Shown: positions 7,538 through 15,398 of the stretch, piece after piece
How the letters are laid out: every line of letters starts with the position of its first letter
Position numbering within the stretch: the first letter of the stretch is position 1
Source of the DNA: Asterionellopsis glacialis
Taxonomy: Eukaryota; Bacillariophyta; Plagiogrammaphyceae; Rhaphoneidales; Asterionellopsidaceae
DNA length: 15,398 nt
Assembly (NCBI GenBank): GCA_014885115.2
Contig: WKLE02005545.1
Location: 1-15,398, forward strand
Reading direction: 5' to 3'
Notes under the pieces: generated by a model
What the model was told of the DNA's origin: nothing
What the model saw: only the letters and a program-made list of their open reading frames with translations
The model's database searches: none
Program-made: the position numbers and the translations under genes

Positions 7538-10319
7538 TTAGGATTCATCAATGAGCTTATCCGCTAGCATCTTCAATCCAAAGACACCTCTTGGTTCAGT
7601 GTCGAAATAAGGTACTTTCGTAACAGTTGGAGGTTGTACCATTGATGCAGTTGCTGTTTCCAATTCATTGATAGCTGTCACTTGTCCGTCAGCAATACGA
7701 GATAAGAATACCTCTACATCTGTCCCATCGTCACTCAATACTTGATTTGCTACAATGTTCCGCACTTTAATGGGCATATCAGGAGCTTCGAAAGTCAAGT
7801 CATTCAAAAGACGTACACTTTCTCGCACAGCTAATTCTGTGGGAACAGTTACAATTAAAAACTCTGTTTGGTCAGCATCGGCAAATAGATCCTCAAGATC
7901 CCACATTTGTAATTGAAACGATAAGAGAGCAGATTTGGCAGATTCTGCAGCTGCCTCAACTTCTTCTCCACTAGCTGCACTAGTAATAAGCATCTATAAT
8001 ATTATTTTGGAGATTGGAAAAGGTGAATTTTTATAATCAGAAAAAGAAAGAAATCACAGGGGGACCATACGCATATTTTCTTTGTGACTATCCCAGTACT
8101 CACCTTGATTGCAGCGTTGTTATTCACTTTTGCAGCAATTCTCAACACACGGTCAATCAAATCCGCCAAGAAACCGGCTGCAGGAGAGTTAAAAAACAAG
8201 GAAAAGAAAGAGAGTTTAGTTTGAGTACAACGCGTGCCTCACGTATTCATTTTGATCAATCCTCAATACCAAATTCTTCATTCAAGTACAAACTTACGTG
8301 TACTCAACATTCGTAACGTATGTCCTGTGGGTGCTGTATCTAGTACGATACGATCAAAGCCACCCTTCTTCACAAGGTTCACAACCTTGGCTAGAGCAAC
8401 TACTTCATCTGTTCCTGCGGGAAGTGTATCAAAGATTTCTCCAAGTTCACGTAATGTATTCTTTAACCCTCCATCTCCTGTCGCTGTATCATCATCAGGA
8501 TTGCCAATCAATTGATCGACCACCTTTTTAAATTGACCCAAGGCTTCTGATGGATCAATCTCCAAGACACTCAACGATCCATCGGTTGGTGGGACACCAA
8601 TTAGTGGACAATCCATCAACTTGCCACCTGCCAAGTTCATATCGATAGCATCACCTAAACTATGAGCTGGATCTGTACTTATAAGTGCTACGTTATGTCC
8701 AGCTGCAGCCATTGATACAGCTAATGAAGATGATGTCGTTGTTTTCCCCACTCCACCCTTACCACCACAAATAACGACTCTCGTGTCATCCTCTATTATT
8801 CACATATCAACGAGAGAGAGAGAGAGAGAGAGAGAGACAAAAGAGAAGGGGAGAACGTAAGTTCAATTGTCTTTGGGGTAAGCTTATGAAGATTACTTAG
8901 ACCCAATAGATCCAGGATGCATTTGAGGGAAAACTTACGTGTTTGATCCATCAGATAATATAAATTAGGATTTGCTTGAAAGTATTGACTACCCAAATAT
9001 GCCAAGGCAGGAACTCCAACAAGTTCAACATCCACAAAGGGGACTTTGGTAACAACAATTGGATTTGATGCACTACCATTCTCTTGGTATTCAGCAGTTG
9101 CACTAACTTTTGCAGCTGAATCGTTAAGTTCATTAATCCATCGTTGTTGTCCTACTCTTCGACGTTCATAGTATGCCAACATGGCCTCCGCAGACGAATC
9201 ATCATTTGCATCACTGCCCTCTACACATTGGTTAATCACAACATCTGACACGGATACACCTTGTGATTGTAATTCTGTCATTAAACGTTTGCTTTCGGCA
9301 ACACTTAACTTTGTGGGGATCGATACAACCACAAAGCTTGTTGACGTAGAGTCTTGTAATCGATTGCGAAGTGATGACATTTTGGTACGGAATTCTTCTA
9401 ATTTGTTGACTGCATCATCGATAGTTTTGGCACGTTGTTCTGCCTCAGCACTGCCAAAGAATGCTTGTAAAGTCGATGCCAACCCTGATAATTTCATACG
9501 TAAATCAATGAGTTTACCCAATAATCCATCTAAAAATTGTGGCAAGGCCAAGAGTCGTAAGGTATGTCCAGTAGGTGCTGTATCCACAATGACTGCATCA
9601 AAGTCAGCAGCCACAGAGTTGGTGTCTAATACATTCGAGAGTGCCACAAGTTCATCTAATCCTGGTGGTGGATTATTTAACATGGAACTAAATTCTTTCA
9701 ATCCCAAACCTTCCAACATTTCAGATGATACACCCAAGGCACCAGCCAATCGATCCACATCAAAGGCTTGCAAGTTCGTACGAAATTCTTCAAGTGCAGC
9801 TTGTGCATCCACCTCACAGGCATATAGACGTCCCGATGTGACAGGATCTGTCATGGTACGTGGTCTCCCTTGACTATTGGTACGTAAATCTTCATCCAAG
9901 GCATCACCCAAGGAATGTGCAGGATCTGTGGATACCACCAATACCTTTAAATCATCTTCGTAGGATGATGCTAAACTTACAGCCAAGGCAGATGATATTG
10001 TCGTTTTACCAACACCACCTTTCCCACCAACAAAAATCGTACGTGGACCATCACCAGAATAATTTTTCACATCTTCTACTAAACGAGCTAGTGAATACAA
10101 TGAGGAGGATGAGGTTGCTACGCCGACTGCAGACTTTTGAGGCTGTTCAAAATAATTATGGTATCTCTGATTTACAAAAGGTTGTTGCGTGATGGTGGTT
10201 GATTGACTTGGTTGTTTGGAGGGTAAATTTCTAGTTGTTCTTGTCGAAGGTAAACTTACTTGAAATCCTAAAGCAGTTCCACTAAGAAGTGCCGATAAAA
10301 GTAGGCTACAAAACTTCAT
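7538..10319 (-). CDS. Plastid-targeted tandem ArsA/GET3-type ATPase (two ATPase halves, four exons)
   Basis: Proposed exons on the minus strand are 10319-8939, 8792-8298, 8177-8104 and 7993-7538. They total 2406 bp and give 801 residues plus stop, with matching phases and GT-AG borders throughout. The N-terminus has a signal peptide (1-18) with Phe19 at the cleavage point (ALG|FQV), then a basic Ser/Thr-rich stretch, so import into a secondary plastid is predicted. Half 1: P-loop GGKGGVGKTT (98-107), STDPAHSLGDA (130-140), DTAPTGHTLRLL (246-257), adenine-binding-type Asn-Gln near 363. Half 2: P-loop (470-479), STDPAHS (499-505), DTAPTGHTLRML (612-623), Asn-Gln near 733. Both deviant Walker A motifs carry the intradimer signature Lys. 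Bacterial ArsA has two halves; eukaryotic GET3 has one and dimerises. No GET3-type CxxC is seen. By homology it could deliver tail-anchored proteins to plastid membranes or handle metalloids; which is undetermined. Confidence 0.85.
7994..8103 (-). other. Intron 3 of the tandem ArsA gene
   Basis: A 110-bp phase-0 intron with donor GTGAGT and acceptor ATTATAG. It joins NNNAAIK to MLITSAASGE. The pyrimidine tract is weak (AT-rich TTATAATATTAT type), so the acceptor is slightly less certain than in the other two introns, but the frame continues correctly to the stop. Confidence 0.8.
8178..8297 (-). other. Intron 2 of the tandem ArsA gene
   Basis: A 120-bp phase-1 intron in the second ATPase half, with donor GTAAGT and acceptor CTCCTGCAG. 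Removing it joins DTAPTGHTLRMLST to PGFLADLIDR, matching the order of the first half (DTAPTGHTLRLL followed by QFLDGLLGKLIDLR). Confidence 0.85.
8793..8938 (-). other. Intron 1 of the tandem ArsA gene
   Basis: A 146-bp phase-1 intron with donor GTAAGT (from 8938 downward) and acceptor TAATAG ending at 8793. Exon 1 leaves a single C that combines with AG of exon 2 to give Gln461. It lies exactly between the two ATPase halves. Its pyrimidine tract is a (CT)13 run. Read through, the intron stays open until a TAA three bases before the acceptor. Confidence 0.88.
8812..8837. repeat. (GA)13 dinucleotide microsatellite inside intron 1
   Basis: Thirteen uninterrupted GA units on the plus strand, that is (CT)13 on the coding strand. 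They sit 18 bases upstream of the 3' splice site and most likely serve as the polypyrimidine tract. Length variation between strains is expected. Confidence 0.95.
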
Positions 10320-10793
10320 TGTTGTTTGAGTAAGGTGAATGCAATAGATGTTGCAATGAATGATACCACCAATGAATCAATGAATGTGTGAATCAGCAAT
10401 CGGCGGAGAGCCGCGAAACCCGATCTTTTCGAGATGATTTTCGAAGATCCGCCCACCTTTTTCTGCACCCCTGCTTTTGGGTGTTGTGACTGACAGCACT
10501 TTTCCCCCAAAATGAATCCTAGAACGTCTCATCCACAAACTTCGTATATGGAAAAACTACCAAACATGTCAAATATATTACGTATTCGGTAGATTAGTGA
10601 TAAAGAAGTGACGTTAGTTCCACCCGGCAAAAAATAGATGAAAAGTAGCTTGAAAAGTAATAGTGGTGTAGACGAAGGCCAGACTGACTCACATATTTTT
10701 TTTGAAAAAAAGATCCCGAGACATGTGGTCGTAGTCATCAGTCAGATCACACAAAGCCATCAAACATTTTTTTTTTCAGATAGGGATGCCACG
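10320..10793. promoter_or_regulatory. Divergent promoter region shared by two plastid-protein genes
   Basis: This 474-bp spacer lies between the start codons of the minus-strand ArsA-like gene and the plus-strand DHQS-II gene. It must hold both promoters and 5' leaders. The part near 10400-10460 is more GC-rich (CGGCGGAGAGCCGCGAAACCC region). A T10 run followed by CAG (10767-10779) ends 14 bp before the DHQS-II start and resembles a 3' splice site. No clear TATA box is assigned. Confidence 0.55.
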
Positions 10794-12206
10794 ATGGGAA
10801 CGATATCTAACAATATCTTCTTCACGATTATAACAATAGCGGCATGCTGCTTATCGTCTCATCAAGTCTTTTGCTTTGCACCACCACCATCCATATCATT
10901 TGGAATTCCATCTGCTAGAAGGATTAGGAGGAGGAGTACCATTGTGGATGATAATAGAGTACTTGATAAAAATGACAATAATTTAATTCGCTTACAAGCT
11001 TCTACAATGGAAATTTGGTTAGATATTCAAAATGTTTGTCCTTCCGATCTAAATCGAGTTGATGAAGCTGATGCATTGTTAATTGCCAAACAGGATTTAC
11101 CTTGTCCATTTCCCTTGGAATCTAATACGAAAATACGAAAAATTGTGGTTGCAACAAATGACAATTCCAAAAAATTAGTTCAGCCGGATGATACGACTAC
11201 CATTTTAGGGACAGTTGTAGATATTGCAGATTCAACAGGTCAAGATGAAGCCTTAGCAGCTGTTGGATCAGTCGAATGGATTTTAGCTTTACTAACGTCA
11301 TCATCATCATCATCTCCGAACGAACAAGAGGAGGATTCTTCTAATTGGCAAATGATCCCCGCAGAGAATTTGATTGGTGCCGCAAATAGTGCTGGAACTA
11401 GAATAGCTGTATCAGTGGAACGTGTACAAGATGTAGTTGGTCTTTCAAGAGCACTTGAACTTGGTGTGGATGCATTATGTGTATCTGCGGATGCTTCGAA
11501 TGATTTATGGGAAGCTGTTTTAGAAGCACGTGCGGAACGTGAAGCTTCGTCTTCCAATGATGACGATGGATCCCCAAACAACACAGAACAAGGACCTCAA
11601 ATTAGTATTGGATCATGTTGGAGACTTCCACTAACGAAAGGTAGTAGTAGTAGCAGCACAGTCTTGGCGGATAGAGTTTGTATAGATCTTGTTCGCACTC
11701 TCAAACCAACCGAGGGTTGTTGGATAGGGTCATCTGCCAAGGTTATGGCCTTGGTTTTATCAGAAGCAGCAGTATCAACCTTTGTCCCCTCTAGACCATT
11801 TCGTATCAATGCTGGACCAGTCCATTCATATGTTCTATTAGGTGATGGAATTACAACCAAATATTTATGTGAACTTCAAGCTGGTGAAGAAGTACTTGTG
11901 TATGATTGTGATGCCGGTACTTCAAGATCAGTTGCTGTAGGACGTCTTAAAATTGAAGTTCGTCCATGTGTAGTTGTAGGTCTAAAGGCAGAGGAAGATG
12001 ATACCAAGGACGAATCTAATGTGAACAACGCCGATGGACAAATTTTCTTACAACAAGCTGAAACAGTTCGACTTGGAAAAGAGAAGGGAGACTTTGTAAG
12101 AGTGACTGATTTAGGAATGGAAAAGGTAGAATCAGCTTTGATTCGTATTACAGGCACTGGCACACATGTTGGTAAGGCTTATACAGGAAAGGTTGTAGAG
12201 GTTTAG
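10794..12206 (+). CDS. Plastid-targeted 3-dehydroquinate synthase II family protein
   Basis: This 470-residue protein belongs to the archaeal-type DHQS-II family (AroB'), unrelated to classical AroB. The archaeal enzyme converts 2-amino-3,7-dideoxy-D-threo-hept-6-ulosonate to 3-dehydroquinate. I chose the ATG at 10794 (ACGATGG) because it starts a signal peptide ending in FC|FAPPP at residues 26-32, a textbook secondary-plastid cleavage motif, followed by the Arg-rich PSARRIRRRS. The in-frame ATG at 10638 would bury it. The mature part begins near residue 70 (MEIWLDIQNVCP). Family hallmarks: GxWIGSS (about 308-314), PSRPFRINAGPVHSY (332-346), TKYLCEL, VGRLKIEVRP and AETVRL (422-427). Low-complexity Ser tracts and an acidic insert (AEEDDTKDESN) make it longer than archaeal members. 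Family membership is strong; the reaction is not, because a shikimate role needs the ADH-synthase partner, and relatives such as GriH make aminohydroxybenzoate. It is divergent from the tandem ArsA gene. Confidence 0.87.
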   Translation: MGTISNNIFFTIITIAACCLSSHQVFCFAPPPSISFGIPSARRIRRRSTIVDDNRVLDKNDNNLIRLQASTMEIWLDIQNVCPSDLNRVDEADALLIAKQDLPCPFPLESNTKIRKIVVATNDNSKKLVQPDDTTTILGTVVDIADSTGQDEALAAVGSVEWILALLTSSSSSSPNEQEEDSSNWQMIPAENLIGAANSAGTRIAVSVERVQDVVGLSRALELGVDALCVSADASNDLWEAVLEARAEREASSSNDDDGSPNNTEQGPQISIGSCWRLPLTKGSSSSSTVLADRVCIDLVRTLKPTEGCWIGSSAKVMALVLSEAAVSTFVPSRPFRINAGPVHSYVLLGDGITTKYLCELQAGEEVLVYDCDAGTSRSVAVGRLKIEVRPCVVVGLKAEEDDTKDESNVNNADGQIFLQQAETVRLGKEKGDFVRVTDLGMEKVESALIRITGTGTHVGKAYTGKVVEV

Positions 12207-13216
12207 AGCTGCTTTGCATAATTTATTCTATTGTTTGTACATCTAAATATTTTATGTTCTAAATAGCAAAAATAAGAATGACTATAATATATGCGTAGTA
12301 GCTAGCTAGTTATGTTGTCTTTTGATATATACTGTATCTCTATATTTGACACTGGAGAATGAATTTATATTCCTAATCAATATAACTACGTCTGTGCTGG
12401 GTAAAAAAGACCCAAACTGAGAAGCAAAATGCTAGACAATATTAAAATTTTATAAACATTTTACTGGTCAAGTCCGCGTGAGTGCATGATGAATTATTCG
12501 AATCAAAAGAAGTGGAAAATAAATATGAGTTGAGTTCCATGCTGGGTGGTGTATTTGCAAAATTGCAGTAAGAACTCAAACATCACAATCCCCAAACATC
12601 ATTTTGTCATCGTCGTCATTATCATTTGCATTCGTGTGGTTACGGTATGAGTTTTTTTAATTAGATAGTGTGTGAAGTGTTGTGTATATGAAGCGACACA
12701 AAAAGTAATTTTGTTGTAGAACTTTGGAGCACTGTAGGTAGTTCAAAAAATAGTGCCAAAGATATCTTTTTACGTGTTTTGTTTTGTTGTTTCGTTTGAT
12801 ATCGCTATAAATGATTGAGAATGAAAAATGTCAGTGTAACAAAAATTGCGGTCTGTAGCCAAGTAACCAGTTAAAAATTGTTGTCGTTTTTGCTTGTTTT
12901 TTTTGTTGTTTCTTTTTGTTTTTGTTTTTTTCCCTTTTTTTGAAAGGTTGTTGTGTTTTTGTGATTGTATATATGTCTTGTCGTAGTTAGGATCTTCTCC
13001 CCTCCCTCCATTATATGTGTAAATGATAAGAGTACGAAACACTCAAATACAATGAAAAAAAACACTGTATTTTAGTGCAGTATAGAAAATCAATACTCGG
13101 AGATTCCAATACAATTGGAGAAAGGAGAGATTGGGGTCTAGGTGGTGCAGTGTGTTGTGTACCATTTTCATTTGGAGTTGCCTGTCTGTGCTCGTGTGTG
13201 TGTGTATACGTTTGTG
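12207..13216. other. Intergenic region between convergent DHQS-II and Rheb-like genes
   Basis: About 1 kb with no supportable gene; minus-strand frames at 12770-13232 are translations of T/G-rich low complexity. It contains the 3' UTRs of both neighbours. Visible structure: TGGGT/ACCCA hairpin (12398-12414), long T/G-rich tract (about 12880-12960), TCCAAT/ATTGGA hairpin with 3-nt loop (13105-13119) and a (GT)6 run (13194-13205). No canonical AATAAA is placed convincingly for either gene. Confidence 0.5.
12884..12962. repeat. T/G-rich low-complexity tract
   Basis: The plus strand is almost purely T with isolated G and few C over about 80 bp, in runs such as TTTTTTTTGTTG. It lies in the spacer downstream of both neighbouring genes. 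A slippage-derived tract is the simplest reading. Confidence 0.7.
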
Positions 13217-13906
13217 TTACAAAATGATACAACCCGGATCTTCATTGTCAGCGAGTAATCCATCATCTTTTTCAATTTCTTTTAAAAGTGTATGAAATAC
13301 TTCCGCAACATTTTCACCCGTTTTACTAGAACATTCAATGTAGGGGACACCCCAGGAATCAGCAAGTTTTTGTGCTTCTTGTTGACTAACCTGTCGTTGA
13401 TCGCCTAAATCACGCATACTACCCACCAAGACACGTGGGACATCCGGTGCATCTCCCAGGGCATTCAGTAATGCTTCATTGACTTCTTCAATCCTATCAT
13501 ACGATTGTCGTGATACAATCGAAAATACTAATGCATACCCATGTACACCGAGGGATGCATTTCTTGATAAACGCGAATACTCATCCTACAAAGATCAACA
13601 AGAAGGAGAAGAACGTTTCAGAGTGTGAGTGTCTCTCACGGGACAAGTAACACAGAGACTAGAGAGACTGAGAGATATGTTTCGAAAAAAACTTACCATA
13701 CCAGCTGTATCGACAATATCAGTTGCGAAATGAACTTTACGGAATCGGATAGTTTTATGATGCGTACTTTCAATGGTAGGATCATACGTCTCTACAAATG
13801 TACCACTCACAAAGGTATTTGTCAAGGAACTTTTACCGACCGCACGAAATCCAAGAATAGCCACCTTTCGGTGTACAACTGTGGCATCTTTGTTATTTGG
13901 AGGCAT
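13217..13906 (-). CDS. Rheb-like small GTPase with CaaX box (two exons)
   Basis: Exons 13906-13697 and 13585-13217 give 579 bp, 192 residues plus stop, close to the usual Rheb length. Rheb is a Ras-family GTPase that activates TORC1 on endomembranes. Visible motifs: G1 GFRAVGKS (19-26), with Arg21 at the Ras Gly12-equivalent position as in Rheb; switch I YDPTIEST (41-48); G3 DTAGM (66-70) followed by DEYSR; G4 position GSMRD (125-129); G5 CSSK; and C-terminal CIIL, a CaaX box whose Leu favours geranylgeranylation. Two deviations stand out: the catalytic Gln of DTAGQ is Met70, and the guanine-specificity NKxD reads SMRD. Both lie in good coding sequence, one exactly at the exon 1 end, so nucleotide handling may be altered. 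Switch I and DEYS favour Rheb over Ras or Rap. No regulatory element was identified. Confidence 0.88.
13586..13696 (-). other. Intron of the Rheb-like gene
   Basis: A 111-bp phase-0 intron with donor GTAAGT at 13696 downward and acceptor TTTGTAG ending at 13586. It splits the G3 motif, DTAGM|DEYS. Splicing restores the continuous Rheb-like sequence; without it the frame runs into unrelated residues. Confidence 0.88.
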
Positions 13907-14653
13907 GATTATGATAGTTGGTAAATACGTAATGCACTCTAGTTAGTAAACTTCTATGATGAATGTGTGAGTTGTCAAGATATCTTCTAGTCTATCTATA
14001 CTCTTCAGGCGAGATCAAGTTGGCTCTTTTTGGTGGTATTCAAGTCGCGTCAAAATGGAACAACAGAGAATAAATCTACCTCGAACAAGAGCGTTCTTTT
14101 TTATACTATGCCGATCACAGATTGGGTGTATCGTGCGTAAAAGAAATAATGTACGGTCACCGCTAAAGTCTCCTTGATTGATGTCAAGTGCCACGGTAGT
14201 TAGTATGTACAGTACAAAGCTATAGGATCAGTTAGGGAACACGTAAATCGTAGCTCTCTCAATGATTAAATAATGTGAAAATACAGTGTCGCAAATGCCG
14301 TCTTTTTTAAGCCCACCACAGGAGGGTGATGAAGAAAGGAGTGGTGTGTATGAATGTCCCCAGGACCTACTTCAATGCAGCGAAGCACAAACAACAGAGA
14401 GTTCTCTCTTCAACAAGTCAAGGGGAGAGAAGTGCCAGCGTTTTGTCGGCTTTTTCCAAACAGACAAACTTGATAGGGCGACAACCGATATGCCGTGGTA
14501 GAGAAAGCATCAATCATGCAAATGTTACGTGGAGATGATTGCTCACTTGAAAAGATTGACCAAACGGCAAAACTGTTTTGGTACTGAAAGATACAGGAAC
14601 GGTACTGAAAAGAGCCTTCCCTATTCGATATATCATTCAAGACAGTAATTTTG

Positions 14654-14673
14654 TTTGCATTTGCATTTGCATT
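14654..14673. repeat. TTTGCA hexamer repeat, three units
   Basis: Three consecutive TTTGCA units followed by a partial copy. It is a minor microsatellite in non-coding DNA. Confidence 0.7.
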
Positions 14674-15090
14674 CTTGTTGCACTTGCGTCATTATGACAT
14701 ACGACTAACTCTCAAAGGGGCCAATTAAAAAAACCATTCCATGATATGACAAGCGTCGTATATAATTTTTTCCACGTCATTTGAACCGTAATATGTTTCC
14801 ATTGAATGTCACAGCTCTGACGCTCATGGGCTATTTAGCAGTGAACCTTATACTCGTCTGTTTCTGGCTTAAATGCCATAAGTATCATCTTTCAGTAGTT
14901 CTTTGTTGAAAACGTTATGTAAGTATAATTATAACTAGAGTTACCTTGTTTTATGTAAATAATACTCTACACCATATATTGACAGCTGGAACACCCTGTA
15001 AAATGTTTTCTCCGATATAATTTTCACGTTGAAATCTACACAGGGAAATTTGGTAATTGTAAGTTTTAACCCTTTCCATTATTTAGCGCC

Positions 15091-15120
15091 ATTCAGTTCC
15101 ATTCAGCCCCATTCACTCCG
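15091..15120. repeat. Three 10-bp tandem units
   Basis: ATTCAGTTCC, ATTCAGCCCC and ATTCACTCCG are adjacent 10-bp units sharing ATTCA at the start. The unit is close to one helical turn. Immediately after, CTGGTA and TACCAG form a 6-bp inverted repeat with a 10-bp spacer (15122-15143). The function is unknown. Confidence 0.6.
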
Positions 15121-15398
15121 ACTGGTATTGTCACTTGTACCAGGTATTATAGGTAGTGTCGCTGAAAATCCGGGGTTTTCCCGTGCAAAAAATCGCGTGT
15201 GAAAAAAAAAAAAACAGTAAAAAAACACATCAAGGTGGTAGAACGTTTATTCATCGGGTTTTTCGTCCTCTCGCACAAAAATCCTTTTTTTTATTCATTT
15301 GGGTTCAAGATGGAATCTGCTTGTGTGTTTTCTCCTCCGCCTCAAACGCAATTCTTTCTGTTGCAATAAACAGAAGATTCCGTTTGTCTTGGGAACCA

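Larger units (their letters stand above)
13907..15398. other. Gene-poor region upstream of the Rheb-like gene to window end
   Basis: About 1.5 kb where I see no supportable gene. Short open frames on both strands (14286-14640) overlap each other and show no motif. The first few hundred bases are presumably the Rheb promoter and leader. Small repeats occur at 14654-14673 (TTTGCA), 15091-15120 (10-bp units) and an A-rich run at 15202-15227. An ATG at 15310 opens only 19 codons. A gene beyond the right edge cannot be excluded. Confidence 0.5.

Noticed and set aside
9181..9873. 230-codon plus-strand open frame
   Set aside because: It is antisense to the first ATPase half, whose motifs are unmistakable on the minus strand; the plus translation shows no family signature.
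7538..10319. Model of two or three separate ArsA-like genes
   Set aside because: The second half lacks a start codon before its P-loop, and good GT-AG introns with matching phases join all pieces into one 801-residue frame.
10638..10793. Earlier in-frame start of the DHQS-II gene
   Set aside because: The 52 extra residues would mask the signal peptide and FC|FAP cleavage motif; a good start context exists at 10794.
12770..13232. Minus-strand frames of 64-90 codons downstream of the Rheb-like gene
   Set aside because: They are translations of T/G-rich low-complexity DNA giving Lys/Asn/Thr-rich nonsense, in the 3' region of the GTPase gene.
14286..14640. Three overlapping short open frames (70-76 codons) on both strands
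   Set aside because: They overlap one another, contain no domain or targeting motif and have no supporting context.

Overview
This window looks like nuclear DNA from a diatom or a closely related stramenopile alga with a secondary plastid. The evidence is: (1) two proteins start with a signal peptide followed by a phenylalanine at the predicted cleavage point and a basic, Ser/Thr-rich stretch, which is the bipartite plastid-targeting presequence of such algae (FC|FAP in one, ALG|FQV in the other); (2) short GT-AG introns of 110-146 bp; (3) a secreted protein with PT-rich linkers and a CCPxxCGTCGG cysteine motif of a kind I recall from diatom surface proteins; (4) monocistronic genes separated by AT-rich spacers with no bacterial ribosome-binding sites. 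The species cannot be named from the sequence.

Layout. 1-693 is upstream DNA with a small hexamer repeat. 694-3501 (+) encodes a secreted M43/pappalysin-type zinc metalloprotease with a His-rich N-terminus, two bulb-lectin-like modules, an eight-copy 14-residue Pro/Ala repeat, a Cys-rich module and a hydrophobic C-terminal tail. 3502-4664 is intergenic, with a perfect 16-bp palindrome and three TACGTAC boxes. 4665-7436 (+) encodes a 923-residue protein of unknown function: a disordered Ser-rich N-half and a C-terminal domain that may be an alpha/beta barrel. It converges, with only 101 bp between stop codons, on a four-exon minus-strand gene (10319 down to 7538). That gene encodes an 801-residue, apparently plastid-targeted protein with two complete ArsA/GET3-type ATPase halves in tandem. 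A 474-bp divergent spacer separates it from 10794-12206 (+), a plastid-targeted 3-dehydroquinate synthase II-family protein. 12207-13216 is T/G-rich spacer. 13906 down to 13217 (-) is a two-exon Rheb-like small GTPase with a CaaX box and altered G3 and G4 motifs. 13907-15398 contains no supportable gene.

The genes do not form one pathway or operon. The most coherent local unit is the divergent pair of plastid-targeted genes sharing one spacer. The Rheb homologue would act in TOR signalling and the metalloprotease outside the cell or at its surface. I found no mobile element, RNA gene, CRISPR array or defence system. The points most worth following are the tandem plastid ArsA with an intron exactly at the domain junction, the Rheb with changed nucleotide-binding motifs, the eukaryotic DHQS-II protein and the unknown 923-residue protein.
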